64,000 nucleotides of DNA from a virus, in IMG/VR virus record IMGVR_UViG_3300042691_029157, positions 41,736 to 105,735 of that record; one strand, given 5' to 3'. Made by a program: the position numbers and the translations under genes. The notes under the pieces were generated by a model. It made no database searches, was not told the origin of the DNA, and saw only the letters and a list, made by a program, of their open reading frames with translations. The stretch's first letter is position 1. Every line of letters begins with the position of its first letter. Shown here piece by piece: positions 42,201 to 50,862 of the stretch.

Positions 42201-45200
42201 TTATACCCAACACAAGGTAAATTAGTTTATAAAGACTACCAAGGTAAGTTATCACCACAACAAAACACATCAATTTTTAACACACCTTATTTTGTTAACG
42301 CAATTTCTAAAGGGGTGAATAATTGGTTAAGTGGAGAAAAAACTCCTTTTGTTGCTGCGGCATACCTATTCCTTAATTCATTACCAATTTCAAATGTAAG
42401 TGAAAAGTATACTTCTTTTGAAAATAATTTTACTAACTACTCTGATTACATATTTGCAACTTTGAAAAAATATGGTGGGGTCCATAGATTACCATATGCT
42501 TTTATTTTAAAAATTGGTTCAGTTTGGAATAGATATAAAACATTTATTGATACCGGAGTCGATTTTCTTGACGATGTTTGGAAAGATTTTGATGCGGTTT
42601 CTAGTTTTGACCCAATAACTAATGACCCTGCGAGAAACTATGTCTTTTCAATAAACAACGTACCACAATCAATACAATTACAGACTAATAAAAGTTTAAG
42701 TGGAGTATCAACCGAGTGTATAAATGTCGGATTTTATCCAAAACTTATCAATGATATTAGTTTATTTGTTAATGGTACAACAATATTCCAAACATTTACT
42801 GATACTGAAATTAATGAAAAAATTCAAAATGGTGACATTAATGTGATACCATTAGTAGGTACTAATTTAAATAAAACAAAAACTCACGACACAACACACC
42901 CAAATACTGCTTTACAATATAGGGGGTGGGCGTGTACAGTTACCGATAAAATAAATGGAAAACAATATTTAGTACCATCATTAGGGTCTAACTTCTCTCA
43001 AGTTGATTACGATTGTTTTGGTAAAACCCCAATTGCAAGCATACCTGTAATTGGAAACCCTGCTATTTTTAATGGTTCGGTTAGAATGTTCTGGTCAAGT
43101 TCCCAATTCGGGTATTTTGATAATTCAAGTCTATCAAAACCAACTCCTCTACAATATATGAAACGTATTTACAGGGCTCAAGAAAACCAAATGGCATTTA
43201 ATTTTACGGATTACTCCTCAATAGAAGATTTATTTGGTGTTTTTAGTAAACAAGATTTGGATGAAATGGAAAATCATTTCTTAAATTTTTCTAAATCACA
43301 ATATGAGTTTGCAATATTAAAGAATGAAAATAATGTAATAGTTAGAGAAACAATTAATAAATTACAGAATACTCCTGATGCATCTTTACAAAATTTTCAG
43401 TTGTTGATGAAAAACTTATTTGGTTTACAACCATCATCAAGTCCTGAACCAATAACATTATTGAAAACTTTAATGTTAAAACAAGATGCCCAATTGTTAC
43501 CTGAATTAAATAAATTCTTATTGTACGATAAATTATTAAAAATTGGTAACCCCGGACAATTTGATAAAAAATTGTTCTATAGTTTGGCTCAAACAACTGA
43601 ATTTTACATAGAAGAACCATACACATTTAATCTGTATACACCAGGTTCATTACCTAGTAGTTTAGGGTCACCATCCTTACAACAATCACAGGAACAGAAC
43701 CCGAATGCTTGGAAAGCCTTACAAACATACGTCGGGTTCTCAACAATCCCTAATATGGATTATACCAATAGTGGGTCATTTATTACTGATTTCTTTATCG
43801 ATTTAAATATTGAATTTTCTGAAGATAATGTAATATTGTTGGCACCACTTATTAAAATTTACGCAACTCAAAAATATAATAAAGTTGCCCCACCGACACC
43901 AGCACTACAAACCGCACCAATAGTACCACCGACCATAACTGATATTACTCAAAATACTCCTTCAAACATAGTTGCAAAATCAACTTTAAAAGATGGTTCT
44001 GAAATTACAATTACAAAATCAGGTTCGAGAAGAAAGGCACAAATGAGAAATGCTTTAGGTATATTAGAGTATGATGGACAATTTGTGTCTTCTGAAATAA
44101 CAATTAAACAATTAGTTGATGAATCAATCATATCGGTTTATGGTAATACAAGTAATGACCCTGAAAATCCACAATATGTTGTTGATACCAATCAATACAA
44201 TCAAACTAACACTCCACAAACTTTATCACAACAACAAACCCCACCTAGTGTGTCAGGGATTGGTCCTGAGTTCTTGAATAATATTAGAAGTTATTTAAGA
44301 ACCACTAAATTAAATATGGATATTAGTTTAGATTATTTCTTTAATAAAGTACGAAACCAACTTCCAAATGTTTCCGAGGTTAATGAGGATACAAATAAAG
44401 TAGGTTATGAAGGTGAACAAATGAAATTAGAACTATATGATGGTTTTAAAGGAGTTAACGACACTTGGATAGCAGGAAGTGATTTTAGTGAGACTACATT
44501 ATTTGAAGACTTTTTATTTTTAGACAGAGCTAATAGAAATATTGGTGACAAAATTATTATAAATCCATTCAAGTTAAAGAATAGATTTGATAGTATTAAT
44601 ATGTCCGGTAGTGTTTACACATTTGTAGCAAGTATTTTAGCTGAACATCATTTATACCACATGATAGTTCCAGGTTATATTAATTTTTACAATGCTGAGG
44701 AAATTGCTGACCAAACAACACCTAAAGTTGATGGGACGTTGGAGTTTGGTAATAATTTATTTGGAACCTTTCTATCGGTAGATACGAGAAAGACACGTAC
44801 TAAATTTTTATGTTATTATCAGGATGGACAAAGTAAGTACTTGGATATGGGTAATAATAAAGACTATAAGTACAATTCAGATAGTTTTGAATTACGTCGT
44901 TCTTCGGATAATCCACTATTAGAAACTTTAAATGGAAAAGTGGATTATGCTAGGTCAAATAGAGTTGTTGGGTTTAATGTTGATATTGGAATAAGAAATC
45001 AGAATATTTTCACTAAATTTGATATATCACAAAATGCTGCAAAATTAACGTTGGAAGCAGCACAACATTTAGATAATGTTGTTAGCCAAGCGTCAGGTAA
45101 GAAGTATACGACACAAAATACTTCTTTATGGAATTTCTATAAGTCTAGGAACTACGAATGTTCGGTAGAATGTATCGGTAATGCAGTAATTCAACCACTT

Positions 45201-46094
45201 ATGTATTTTAATCTTAGACACGTACCGATGTTTAATGGGACTTATATGATTATGAGTGTCAAACACACAATAACCCCAGGTAATTTTACTACTAGGTTTA
45301 CTGGGTCAAGACAATCTATGTTTGTCTTCCCTAAGATTGATTCATATATACAAGGAGCAGTTAGAGAAATTTTAGACGAAGTTTTGGAATTGAGAAAACA
45401 AGAATCAACAGAAAATGGTGGCTCAATTAATACCGTCACTACGACAACAACAATAAATGCTCAGTCCTCTAGTGTCGCACCAATAACCTCCCAACCAATT
45501 GGAGAAACGGCACCACAAAATTCTTGTAAACCAACTAATCAAAAATATCAATTATTTGAACCAACAAATGCGGTACAAGGGGCGGCACTTTCAATTACAT
45601 CGGTTAAAACTGCAATTGAAGGTACAGGTTCGGCTAACAGAGCTGCCAAATGGATGATGTTCTTGACCGCTTACCTAACATCATACAAGAATTCTGAGTT
45701 TTTATATTTCAATAACAATATTGGAAATGCAGATTTATTAGGTGATTGGGGTCCTTTGATTACATCATTACAAAAAACATATTTCTGTCAAAAAGGTTCT
45801 GATGGTAAATCTTACCCATATGCTGTCTTTGCCTCAATACCAACAGCATTTCAAATGATGAACTCTAAGTACAAAAATATAGTTTTAACACTTAATTTAA
45901 CAAATGCGAATGAGATAGATGAAACATCAATCGATAAATCTTTGGAGATATACTACGTTTATTGGAGTCAATTGGATAGAATGACTCCTCAGAGTTTTTC
46001 AGAGTTCAAAACTAAAAATGTTGATTACTATAATAATGTAAAAGAAATAGTTAAAAAAGCCTATTTGGAGGCAAAAGCGATAGGTTTAATTTAA
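39258..46094 (+). CDS. Very large baseplate hub / tail-tip protein
   Basis: 2278 aa, the largest complete protein here. Early segments (YPIFYLTIKGYIGQAVKYQL, TSFAARFDTTTGNYNISLRM) and a late segment (VPMFNGTYMIMSVKHTITPG, NFTTRFTGSRQSMFVFP) look like the two halves of a hub-type (gpD/gp27-like) beta fold. A Gln/Ser/Pro linker lies near residues 490-520 and a Thr tract (VTTTTTINAQSSS) near residue 2057. The C-terminal 190 residues are helical, with KWMMFLTAYLTSYKNSEFLY and many Tyr. No conserved lysozyme triad was found by eye, but a distant cell-wall hydrolase there cannot be excluded. It overlaps the LysM gene and ends the tail operon. Confidence 0.6.
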   Translation: MVGENKNVLVEFDYENIILVDPNKVIDSEGKVGERFLPPENLVCFANLECNLFPRTRLASGSQGATAEVVNIASINFLKPGGESLLKNEFYDEFTGENSRSGQGLNQPSEKGQKVSGADKSTEYYFQQQTINNVDTGLLGITSIIVENQNIGQPEVQIELVDIRGRALFEKGENSPYAAFFNLPYPIFYLTIKGYIGQAVKYQLTLTSFAARFDTTTGNYNISLRMSAFKYNILNSLMLGNVLAVPYMYNKKYQVSPTIAAGATPLTNDVITINESKGLQKIKEVYSEYKAKNLIPNTFPELTVKQLMNKLEFMERYVLESFGKQDLSSQTEVKNFREILRQYEGEVVAYTGEDSWFGKYCTKNEFWVTTKGLKVYKLKPNYAVGGGILESLQSLDTVLKKFQDQMMKNPTFGLLPGNVIVNNKIISTRIVNPAEQVNYEKFLRIVTDSDIDFPETYRQRYSKEPTQITISKLQLEFNSVSINQLKSEVQGLITGGGGTSTQSQQDQASQEAPKPGESGQKKDITIELEKYGVKTTSIVTYQIDGDNSFDTYIKGLNAKVDEKKKEIDDALNKALEEKIQSSDTGLGFEPTLVNVIAVIMASAEAFIRLMEDVHESAWNQRSNKYRLEAVLGTDTAAPSPDAKDSVQEGGTNLIPVYPWPHYFVETNTEKGERFEMRYPGDPAVSNKTKGYIYAYWPEVEFVEEYLKGRMLIDKPLEIPVPQGDDSKVINRASFNAIDYPLTNLVFANKEEVKFFYEIYERFILPFYYQRFNRGDFMKAQGYSCVGDAEFLNLQQSLAGGSPYLTQKLKQYNLSSTIYVPFLANISNNGIGESWQKFIRGIFNTPYLQNRVSDSFVIESFESFDSSVITKVPPSQQIMVDYLGAEYTSNTDLLDVFPQAINSFYSSSLAYGEGQTFESSWKTNSVLKLYQSKNLVTNFTPDTKAYQNRPFTSYKFVTATIPKQPVLTTFNTFYDSPVDERELYPTQGKLVYKDYQGKLSPQQNTSIFNTPYFVNAISKGVNNWLSGEKTPFVAAAYLFLNSLPISNVSEKYTSFENNFTNYSDYIFATLKKYGGVHRLPYAFILKIGSVWNRYKTFIDTGVDFLDDVWKDFDAVSSFDPITNDPARNYVFSINNVPQSIQLQTNKSLSGVSTECINVGFYPKLINDISLFVNGTTIFQTFTDTEINEKIQNGDINVIPLVGTNLNKTKTHDTTHPNTALQYRGWACTVTDKINGKQYLVPSLGSNFSQVDYDCFGKTPIASIPVIGNPAIFNGSVRMFWSSSQFGYFDNSSLSKPTPLQYMKRIYRAQENQMAFNFTDYSSIEDLFGVFSKQDLDEMENHFLNFSKSQYEFAILKNENNVIVRETINKLQNTPDASLQNFQLLMKNLFGLQPSSSPEPITLLKTLMLKQDAQLLPELNKFLLYDKLLKIGNPGQFDKKLFYSLAQTTEFYIEEPYTFNLYTPGSLPSSLGSPSLQQSQEQNPNAWKALQTYVGFSTIPNMDYTNSGSFITDFFIDLNIEFSEDNVILLAPLIKIYATQKYNKVAPPTPALQTAPIVPPTITDITQNTPSNIVAKSTLKDGSEITITKSGSRRKAQMRNALGILEYDGQFVSSEITIKQLVDESIISVYGNTSNDPENPQYVVDTNQYNQTNTPQTLSQQQTPPSVSGIGPEFLNNIRSYLRTTKLNMDISLDYFFNKVRNQLPNVSEVNEDTNKVGYEGEQMKLELYDGFKGVNDTWIAGSDFSETTLFEDFLFLDRANRNIGDKIIINPFKLKNRFDSINMSGSVYTFVASILAEHHLYHMIVPGYINFYNAEEIADQTTPKVDGTLEFGNNLFGTFLSVDTRKTRTKFLCYYQDGQSKYLDMGNNKDYKYNSDSFELRRSSDNPLLETLNGKVDYARSNRVVGFNVDIGIRNQNIFTKFDISQNAAKLTLEAAQHLDNVVSQASGKKYTTQNTSLWNFYKSRNYECSVECIGNAVIQPLMYFNLRHVPMFNGTYMIMSVKHTITPGNFTTRFTGSRQSMFVFPKIDSYIQGAVREILDEVLELRKQESTENGGSINTVTTTTTINAQSSSVAPITSQPIGETAPQNSCKPTNQKYQLFEPTNAVQGAALSITSVKTAIEGTGSANRAAKWMMFLTAYLTSYKNSEFLYFNNNIGNADLLGDWGPLITSLQKTYFCQKGSDGKSYPYAVFASIPTAFQMMNSKYKNIVLTLNLTNANEIDETSIDKSLEIYYVYWSQLDRMTPQSFSEFKTKNVDYYNNVKEIVKKAYLEAKAIGLI

Positions 46095-46111
46095 TTTTAT
46101 AATAATCTGTA

Positions 46112-46119
46112 TATTTATA
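46112..46119 (+). promoter_or_regulatory. Candidate late promoter box TATTTATA
   Basis: TATTTATA lies 13 bases before the ATG at 46133, the same spacing as at 2432, in the gap after the giant tail gene. Confidence 0.45.
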
Positions 46120-46132
46120 TAAAAAAAAGAGT

Positions 46133-46357
46133 ATGAGTTTGCAATTAATTTTAGATAATTATCTTGGTAAAAGAACAAGATATTCAGAAAAAGACACTGG
46201 AAACGGGTTTAAAGAAGTGTGTGATTTAGATAGTGGAGATTGTTACACAGTAAGAATGAAAGATGGTCTCATTGAAAGAGTTGACAACACTATGAATGTT
46301 AACAAAAAAGTTAATGTAGAAACTCCGAATGGAATTAAAAGATTATTAAATGGTTAA
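46133..46357 (+). CDS. Small protein of unknown function
   Basis: 74 aa, not recognised. It is a compact beta-rich sequence (FKEVCDLDSGDCYTVRMKDG) with two Cys five residues apart and a basic C-terminus. Preceded by a TATTTATA box and followed within 4 bases by another gene, it is probably a late, virion-related protein. Confidence 0.55.
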   Translation: MSLQLILDNYLGKRTRYSEKDTGNGFKEVCDLDSGDCYTVRMKDGLIERVDNTMNVNKKVNVETPNGIKRLLNG

Positions 46358-46361
46358 TAAA

Positions 46362-47039
46362 ATGGCAATCGATAAAAAAATTATCTCTGAAATTAAAAGA
46401 TATAGAAGTATTAATCAATACTTAAATGAGCAAGATGCGGCAGCATTACCTCCAGCTCCTGGTGATGAAGCAACAATTCCACCTCCCGCTGAACCTACAA
46501 TTGGGGCTGAACCAGCGGCCACTACCGATGCTACTACAGCACTACCAGCAGAACCACAAGTGGTTGATGTTAATACGGATACTGAAGTTGAAAAAGTGGA
46601 TGATAGTGGAGAATCTATGGAGTCTAAACCAGAAGGTGATGGTACTGAAGAATTAGAGATTACTGATTTGGTAAATGCTCAAAAAGAAACTCAGACAAAA
46701 CAGGATGATTATTTTGGACAATTATTCGGTCAATTGGAGAATTTAACTTCTAAATTGTCAGAAATGGACAAGATTGTTGATAAAATTAATCAGTTGGAAA
46801 CAAAGATTGAAAAATATCGTACAAAAACACCTGAAGAAAAGTTGGAATTAAGAAGTTTGGATTCATATCCGTTTAATCAAAAACTTACTGATTTCTTTGA
46901 TGAGAAGGAAGAGGACTTGGAAAAGTCAGGTAAAAATGAGTACGTTTTAACATCTAATGAGGTTGAAGATTTTTCACCCACGGAGATTAAAAAAACGTTC
47001 ACACCACCAACTAGTGACGAGGACTTTTACAAAATCTAA
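46362..47039 (+). CDS. Acidic coiled-coil protein, possible scaffold or core protein
   Basis: 225 aa from ATG 46362; ATG 46350 would overlap the previous gene by 8 bases. After a basic leader (KKIISEIKRYRSINQYLNEQ) comes a Pro/Ala/Thr/Glu-rich disordered segment (about residues 25-100). A coiled coil follows (QLENLTSKLSEMDKIVDKIN, QLETKIEKYR), then an acidic C-terminus. No enzyme motif. The composition and leader resemble head core or internal proteins, but this is a guess; a tail chaperone is also possible. Downstream lies the SSB promoter. Confidence 0.5.
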   Translation: MAIDKKIISEIKRYRSINQYLNEQDAAALPPAPGDEATIPPPAEPTIGAEPAATTDATTALPAEPQVVDVNTDTEVEKVDDSGESMESKPEGDGTEELEITDLVNAQKETQTKQDDYFGQLFGQLENLTSKLSEMDKIVDKINQLETKIEKYRTKTPEEKLELRSLDSYPFNQKLTDFFDEKEEDLEKSGKNEYVLTSNEVEDFSPTEIKKTFTPPTSDEDFYKI

Positions 47040-47070
47040 TTTGACTTTTTGGAATTTTAGATTATATTTG
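47040..47070 (+). promoter_or_regulatory. Bacteroidota-type promoter for SSB
   Basis: TTTG (47040-47043), 19 bases, TATATTTG (47063-47070): the same perfect host consensus and spacing as at 15770. The SSB ATG follows at 47104. It predicts expression by unmodified host RNA polymerase. Confidence 0.75.
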
Positions 47071-47103
47071 TTTTAATAATTAACTTTTTAAAACTTATAA
47101 TTT

Positions 47104-47949
47104 ATGTCATCAGTCTTAGATTCAGTTCTGGCACAGTACGAAAAATCAAAACAGTCAGGCGGTGCGTCAAACAAAATGACGCAGGAAGAGCGAATGAAAA
47201 AGTATTTCGCAGCAATCCTTCCAGCTAATCAATCTTCAGCTCAGAAGAGAATTAGAATTTTACCTACAAAAGATGGTAGTTCACCCTTTGTTGAGGGATG
47301 GTTCCATGAAATTCAGGTAGGTGGTCAATGGAATAAATTCTATGACCCAGGTAAAAACGACAACGAGGCGTCACCTCTAACAGATGTACACGACGCACTT
47401 ATTAGTACAGGTAAGGATTCCGACAAGGAACTTGCTAAACAATATAAGGCACGTAAATTCTACATCGTTAAAGTAATTGACCGTGATAACGAGGCGGACG
47501 GACCAAAGTTCTGGCGTTTCAAACACAACTATAAGAACGAAGGAGTTCTTGACAAAATCATCCCAATTTGGAAAGCAAAAGGTGATATCACTGACCCTGA
47601 AAAAGGACGTGACCTTATCATTGAATTAGCTAAAGCTAAAACTCCAAAAGGTAAGGAATATACAATCATCCAAACAGTTATGTATGATGATGCTACCCCA
47701 ATTCACACTGACGAGGTAACAGGTAAATCTTGGGTTAATGATGAATTGACTTGGAGAGATGTTTACTCTAAAAAACCAACTGAATACCTTGAAGCGATTG
47801 CTCGTGGTGAAACCCCAAGATGGGATTCGGACAAAGGTGGATATGTTTATGGTAATAGTGAATCTGCAGAAATGAGTATGGGTGGAGGTTCTAGTTCATA
47901 TTCAGACCCACAAGAAGGTGCTGAACCTGATGGTGACTTACCATTCTAA
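47104..47949 (+). CDS. Single-stranded DNA-binding protein (gp32-like)
   Basis: 281 aa. A basic, Lys-rich start leads into an OB-type core (AQKRIRILPTKDGSSPFVEG, WFHEIQVGGQW, KFYIVKVIDRDNEADGPKFW). The tail is Gly/Ser-rich and acidic and ends GDLPF, the same design as the D-D-D-I-P-F tip with which bacterial SSBs recruit partners. T4 gp32 has the same core-plus-acidic-tail layout. It protects ssDNA and organises helicase, recombinase and polymerase. It has its own host-like promoter and a strong terminator, allowing the high expression this protein needs. Confidence 0.85.
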   Translation: MSSVLDSVLAQYEKSKQSGGASNKMTQEERMKKYFAAILPANQSSAQKRIRILPTKDGSSPFVEGWFHEIQVGGQWNKFYDPGKNDNEASPLTDVHDALISTGKDSDKELAKQYKARKFYIVKVIDRDNEADGPKFWRFKHNYKNEGVLDKIIPIWKAKGDITDPEKGRDLIIELAKAKTPKGKEYTIIQTVMYDDATPIHTDEVTGKSWVNDELTWRDVYSKKPTEYLEAIARGETPRWDSDKGGYVYGNSESAEMSMGGGSSSYSDPQEGAEPDGDLPF

Positions 47950-47955
47950 TTCATT

Positions 47956-48000
47956 GAACTTGGACATCTACTTAGACAAGGTGTCCAAGTTCTTTAGTTT
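47956..48000 (+). terminator. Hairpin terminator after SSB
   Basis: A perfect 11-bp stem (47956-47966 with 47982-47992; GAACTTGGACA and its complement) with a 15-base loop is followed by TTTAGTTT. The loop is longer than usual, but the stem and T-rich tail support termination. Confidence 0.75.
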
Positions 48001-48021
48001 AACTTTTAAATAATTAAAATT

Positions 48022-48753
48022 ATGATTTTAAATAATACAATTACAATACCATCAATAAATTGTACTACAGATTATTCTACTTTTAAGTTTCATCCTTTAA
48101 ATCGACCAGTAAATGAAACTCACGTGAAATCGTTGATTGAGTCTATGAAACAAGATTATTTATTTACATTGATAACTGTGAATGAAAAAAACGAAATTTG
48201 TGACGGACAACATAGGTATTATGCAATAAGAGAACTTAATTTACCATTATTCTATGTTGTAATTAATGGATATGGTGAGGAAGAAATGAAAAGACTTAAC
48301 ACAAATAATACAAATTGGACAAACGACGATTATTTGAGATGTTTTATAAAACAAGAGAATCCACATTATGTTAAATACAAAGAATTTAAACAAAAATATA
48401 GTTTGAATCACTCAGACTCTCAGAAAATTTTGAAATGGAAACACCAAAGGTCATATACTAATGATTTTAAAAATGGAAAATTTAAAATTGAAAGTTATGA
48501 AAGAGCATGTGATTTTATGGAAAAGTTGTTAATGATTAGACCATTTTATGCTGGTTATAAAAGAACTATGTTTATTAATGCGATGATGACATTAATGGGT
48601 AATAAGGAGTTCAAATTTGATGAGTTTATTGTTAAGTTACAACAACAACCAACATCCCTTGTAAATTGTATAAAATCAGATACATATATTGAGTTGGTTG
48701 AAAAAATTTATAATTACAAAAGAAAGGATAGAGTCAATTTAAGATTTCCTTAA
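48022..48753 (+). CDS. ParB/Spo0J-like domain protein
   Basis: 243 aa. The N-terminal 110 residues form a ParB-type nucleotide-binding domain: HPLNRPVNETHVKSLIESM, then EICDGQHRYYAIRELNLPLF, where G-Q-H-R stands in the place of the usual G-E-R-R box. The remainder is basic and helical, with a possible helix-turn-helix near NHSDSQKILKWKH. Related phage proteins may bind DNA or act as nucleases. A partner ParA is not present here, so partitioning is not implied. It lies between SSB and UvsX genes, each separated by a terminator, so it appears to be an independent unit. Confidence 0.7.
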   Translation: MILNNTITIPSINCTTDYSTFKFHPLNRPVNETHVKSLIESMKQDYLFTLITVNEKNEICDGQHRYYAIRELNLPLFYVVINGYGEEEMKRLNTNNTNWTNDDYLRCFIKQENPHYVKYKEFKQKYSLNHSDSQKILKWKHQRSYTNDFKNGKFKIESYERACDFMEKLLMIRPFYAGYKRTMFINAMMTLMGNKEFKFDEFIVKLQQQPTSLVNCIKSDTYIELVEKIYNYKRKDRVNLRFP

Positions 48754-48764
48754 AAAGTTTAAAA

Positions 48765-48810
48765 GGATGGGCACTTTGTCTATACAAGTGTCCCTCCTTT
48801 ATTATTTTAA
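48765..48810 (+). terminator. Hairpin terminator after the ParB-like gene
   Basis: Complementary arms GGATGGGCACTT (48765-48776) and AAGTGTCCCTCC (about 48786-48797), with single bulged bases, are followed by TTTATTATTTT. The imperfect but GC-rich stem stands out against the AT-rich surroundings. Confidence 0.65.
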
Positions 48811-48838
48811 CACTAACAATTAAAACGCATATACATTT

Positions 48839-49840
48839 ATGGCAATAAAGAAAAAAGAATTCTCATTAGATGCAATCAAAAACAAGTATTCTACAAAAAC
48901 TAAATACAAAGAGACGGAGTTTTATGAAGTGGATGAAGCGTTCCACAGTGCTTGTGGTTTACCTGGTCCTGCTTTGGGTAACATCAATATGTTCCTCGGT
49001 CATTCGAACTCTTCGAAAACCACAGCTCTTGTTAAAGCTGCTGTATCGGCACAGAAGAAGGGGCATTTACCCGTTTTCATTATTACTGAAAAAAAATGGT
49101 CGTGGGAACACGCCATAGAATTGGGGTTACAAGCTCAAATGGTAGATGGGGAGTGGGATGGTCAATTTTTATTTAACGATAATTTTGACTATATTGAACA
49201 AGTTACTGATTATATTAACGAACTTTTAGATGAACAGGAAAAAGGTAATATCCCATATTCACTTTGTTTCCTTTGGGATTCGGTTGGTTCAATCCCTTGT
49301 AAAATGACTTTTGATGGTAAAGGTGGAAAACAACATAACGCATCCGTATTAGCGGACAAAATCGGTATGGGTATCCAAGCCCGTATTACTAAATCACGTA
49401 AAGAAGATTATCCTTATACTAATACTATGGTTGTTGTTAATCAACCTTGGGTTGAATTACCGGATAATCCATTTGGACAACCAACAATTAAAGCTAAAGG
49501 TGGGGAGGCAATGTGGTTAGCATCAGCACTTGTATTCTTATTCGGTAATCAGAAAAATGCTGGTATTAATCACATTACGGCAACTAAAAATGGTAGAACA
49601 GTATCTTACGCTATCCGAACTAAAATATCAGTTTTAAAGAACCACATCAATGGACTAGGATATAAAGACGGTAAGATTATTGCAACACCACAAGGATATA
49701 TTGCTGACGATAAAGACGCTCTTGAAAAATACAAAAAAGAGTATTCCCAATATTGGAACGCAATTCTTTCAGGAACTGGAGAAATTATCTTAGATGAGAC
49801 AGAAGAAATTTTCCAAAACGACGACTCAGAAAATTTTTGA
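48839..49840 (+). CDS. uvsX: UvsX/RecA-like recombinase
   Basis: 333 aa. Walker A is GHSNSSKTT (54-62), with Ser where RecA has Gly; T4 UvsX also departs from the consensus at this site (GPSKSFKS), so activity is expected. Walker B is LCFLWDSVGSIP, followed by a RecA-like core with TNTMVVVNQPWV and KAKGGEAMWLASALVF. The C-terminus is acidic. It catalyses strand exchange for recombination-dependent replication, with SSB and the DnaB-type helicase nearby. Start at ATG 48839 gives a basic, family-typical N-terminus. Confidence 0.88.
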   Translation: MAIKKKEFSLDAIKNKYSTKTKYKETEFYEVDEAFHSACGLPGPALGNINMFLGHSNSSKTTALVKAAVSAQKKGHLPVFIITEKKWSWEHAIELGLQAQMVDGEWDGQFLFNDNFDYIEQVTDYINELLDEQEKGNIPYSLCFLWDSVGSIPCKMTFDGKGGKQHNASVLADKIGMGIQARITKSRKEDYPYTNTMVVVNQPWVELPDNPFGQPTIKAKGGEAMWLASALVFLFGNQKNAGINHITATKNGRTVSYAIRTKISVLKNHINGLGYKDGKIIATPQGYIADDKDALEKYKKEYSQYWNAILSGTGEIILDETEEIFQNDDSENF

Positions 49841-49867
49841 TAATAAAGATAAAGATTTTTAAATTAA

Positions 49868-50851
49868 ATGAATAATAAATTAAAAGTAATATCATTATTT
49901 TCAGGTTATGGCACTCAAGAATTGGCCCTTAAATACATTGGGGTTAATTTTGAGACTATAGCAAATTGTGATATTTTAAATACTGCAAATATTGCTTATG
50001 ACTCAATACACACTACGACTATTGGTAATTTAGGCGATGTTACTAAGGTTGATGAAAACACGTTCCCACAATGTGATTTTTTAACCTATTCATTTCCCTG
50101 TCAAGATATCTCAATTTCAGGAATACAAAAAGGAATTCAAAAAGGTACTAGAAGTGGATTATTATATGAAGTTGAAAGAATTCTAAGTAAAAACCAACCA
50201 AAGTTCCTTTTGATGGAGAATGTAAAAAATTTAATTTCTAAAAACCACATTAAAAATTTTGAAGACCATATAACTTATCTAAATTCAATAGGGTATGGAT
50301 GTTCTTGGTTGATGTTAAATGGTGCTGATTATGGGTGTCCACAGAACAGAGAAAGAGTTTTTATGATGTCAGTTTTTGGTGAAACTAATGAAGAAGTTGA
50401 AATCAAAATGAGAAGAGTTTTAGAAAACAAAAAAACTCATATACCTATGAAGGATTTTGTGGAGACTGAAAACGTCGATGAATCCCTATTCATTGATTGT
50501 GAATATGAGATTAATGAACCAAAAAAACAATCTACTTGTAGGTTAATCGCTAGACGAAATGATGTAAAATATGACCAAGCTAGACGTATCTACTCTATTG
50601 ATGGTTGTTCACCTTGTTTAACTACCAGTGGTTCACCACAAATTATGACTAGAGATGGTAGAGTAAGAAATATTACAGCACGTGAAGGTTACCGATTTAT
50701 GGGTGTAAGGGAAGAGGATATTGAAAAATTATTATCAACAAGTATTAGTACTAAAAATCACGTAGCACTTGCAGGTAATTCAATATGTGTTCCGGTTATG
50801 GAAGAAATCTTCAAACAATTCTTCCAAGAGTATATGGTTACAAACAACTAA
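49868..50851 (+). CDS. C5-cytosine DNA methyltransferase (Dcm-type)
   Basis: 327 aa. Conserved motifs in order: I SLFSGYGTQELAL, IV SFPCQDIS with nucleophile C79, VI MENVK (E117), VIII QNRERVF, then a target-recognition region and the C-terminal motifs ALAGNSICVP. It has a complete catalytic set and transfers methyl from SAM to C5 of cytosine at an unknown sequence. No restriction endonuclease gene is adjacent, so it is an orphan, probably protecting phage DNA from host restriction. Its end lies 11 bases before the likely GTG start of the 5' nuclease. Confidence 0.9.
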   Translation: MNNKLKVISLFSGYGTQELALKYIGVNFETIANCDILNTANIAYDSIHTTTIGNLGDVTKVDENTFPQCDFLTYSFPCQDISISGIQKGIQKGTRSGLLYEVERILSKNQPKFLLMENVKNLISKNHIKNFEDHITYLNSIGYGCSWLMLNGADYGCPQNRERVFMMSVFGETNEEVEIKMRRVLENKKTHIPMKDFVETENVDESLFIDCEYEINEPKKQSTCRLIARRNDVKYDQARRIYSIDGCSPCLTTSGSPQIMTRDGRVRNITAREGYRFMGVREEDIEKLLSTSISTKNHVALAGNSICVPVMEEIFKQFFQEYMVTNN

Positions 50852-50862
50852 AAAACTTAAAA

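Noticed and set aside
39258-46094. Lysozyme or peptidase domain in the C-terminus of the giant hub protein
   Set aside because: No convincing catalytic residues were visible; only a helical, Tyr-rich domain is supported.
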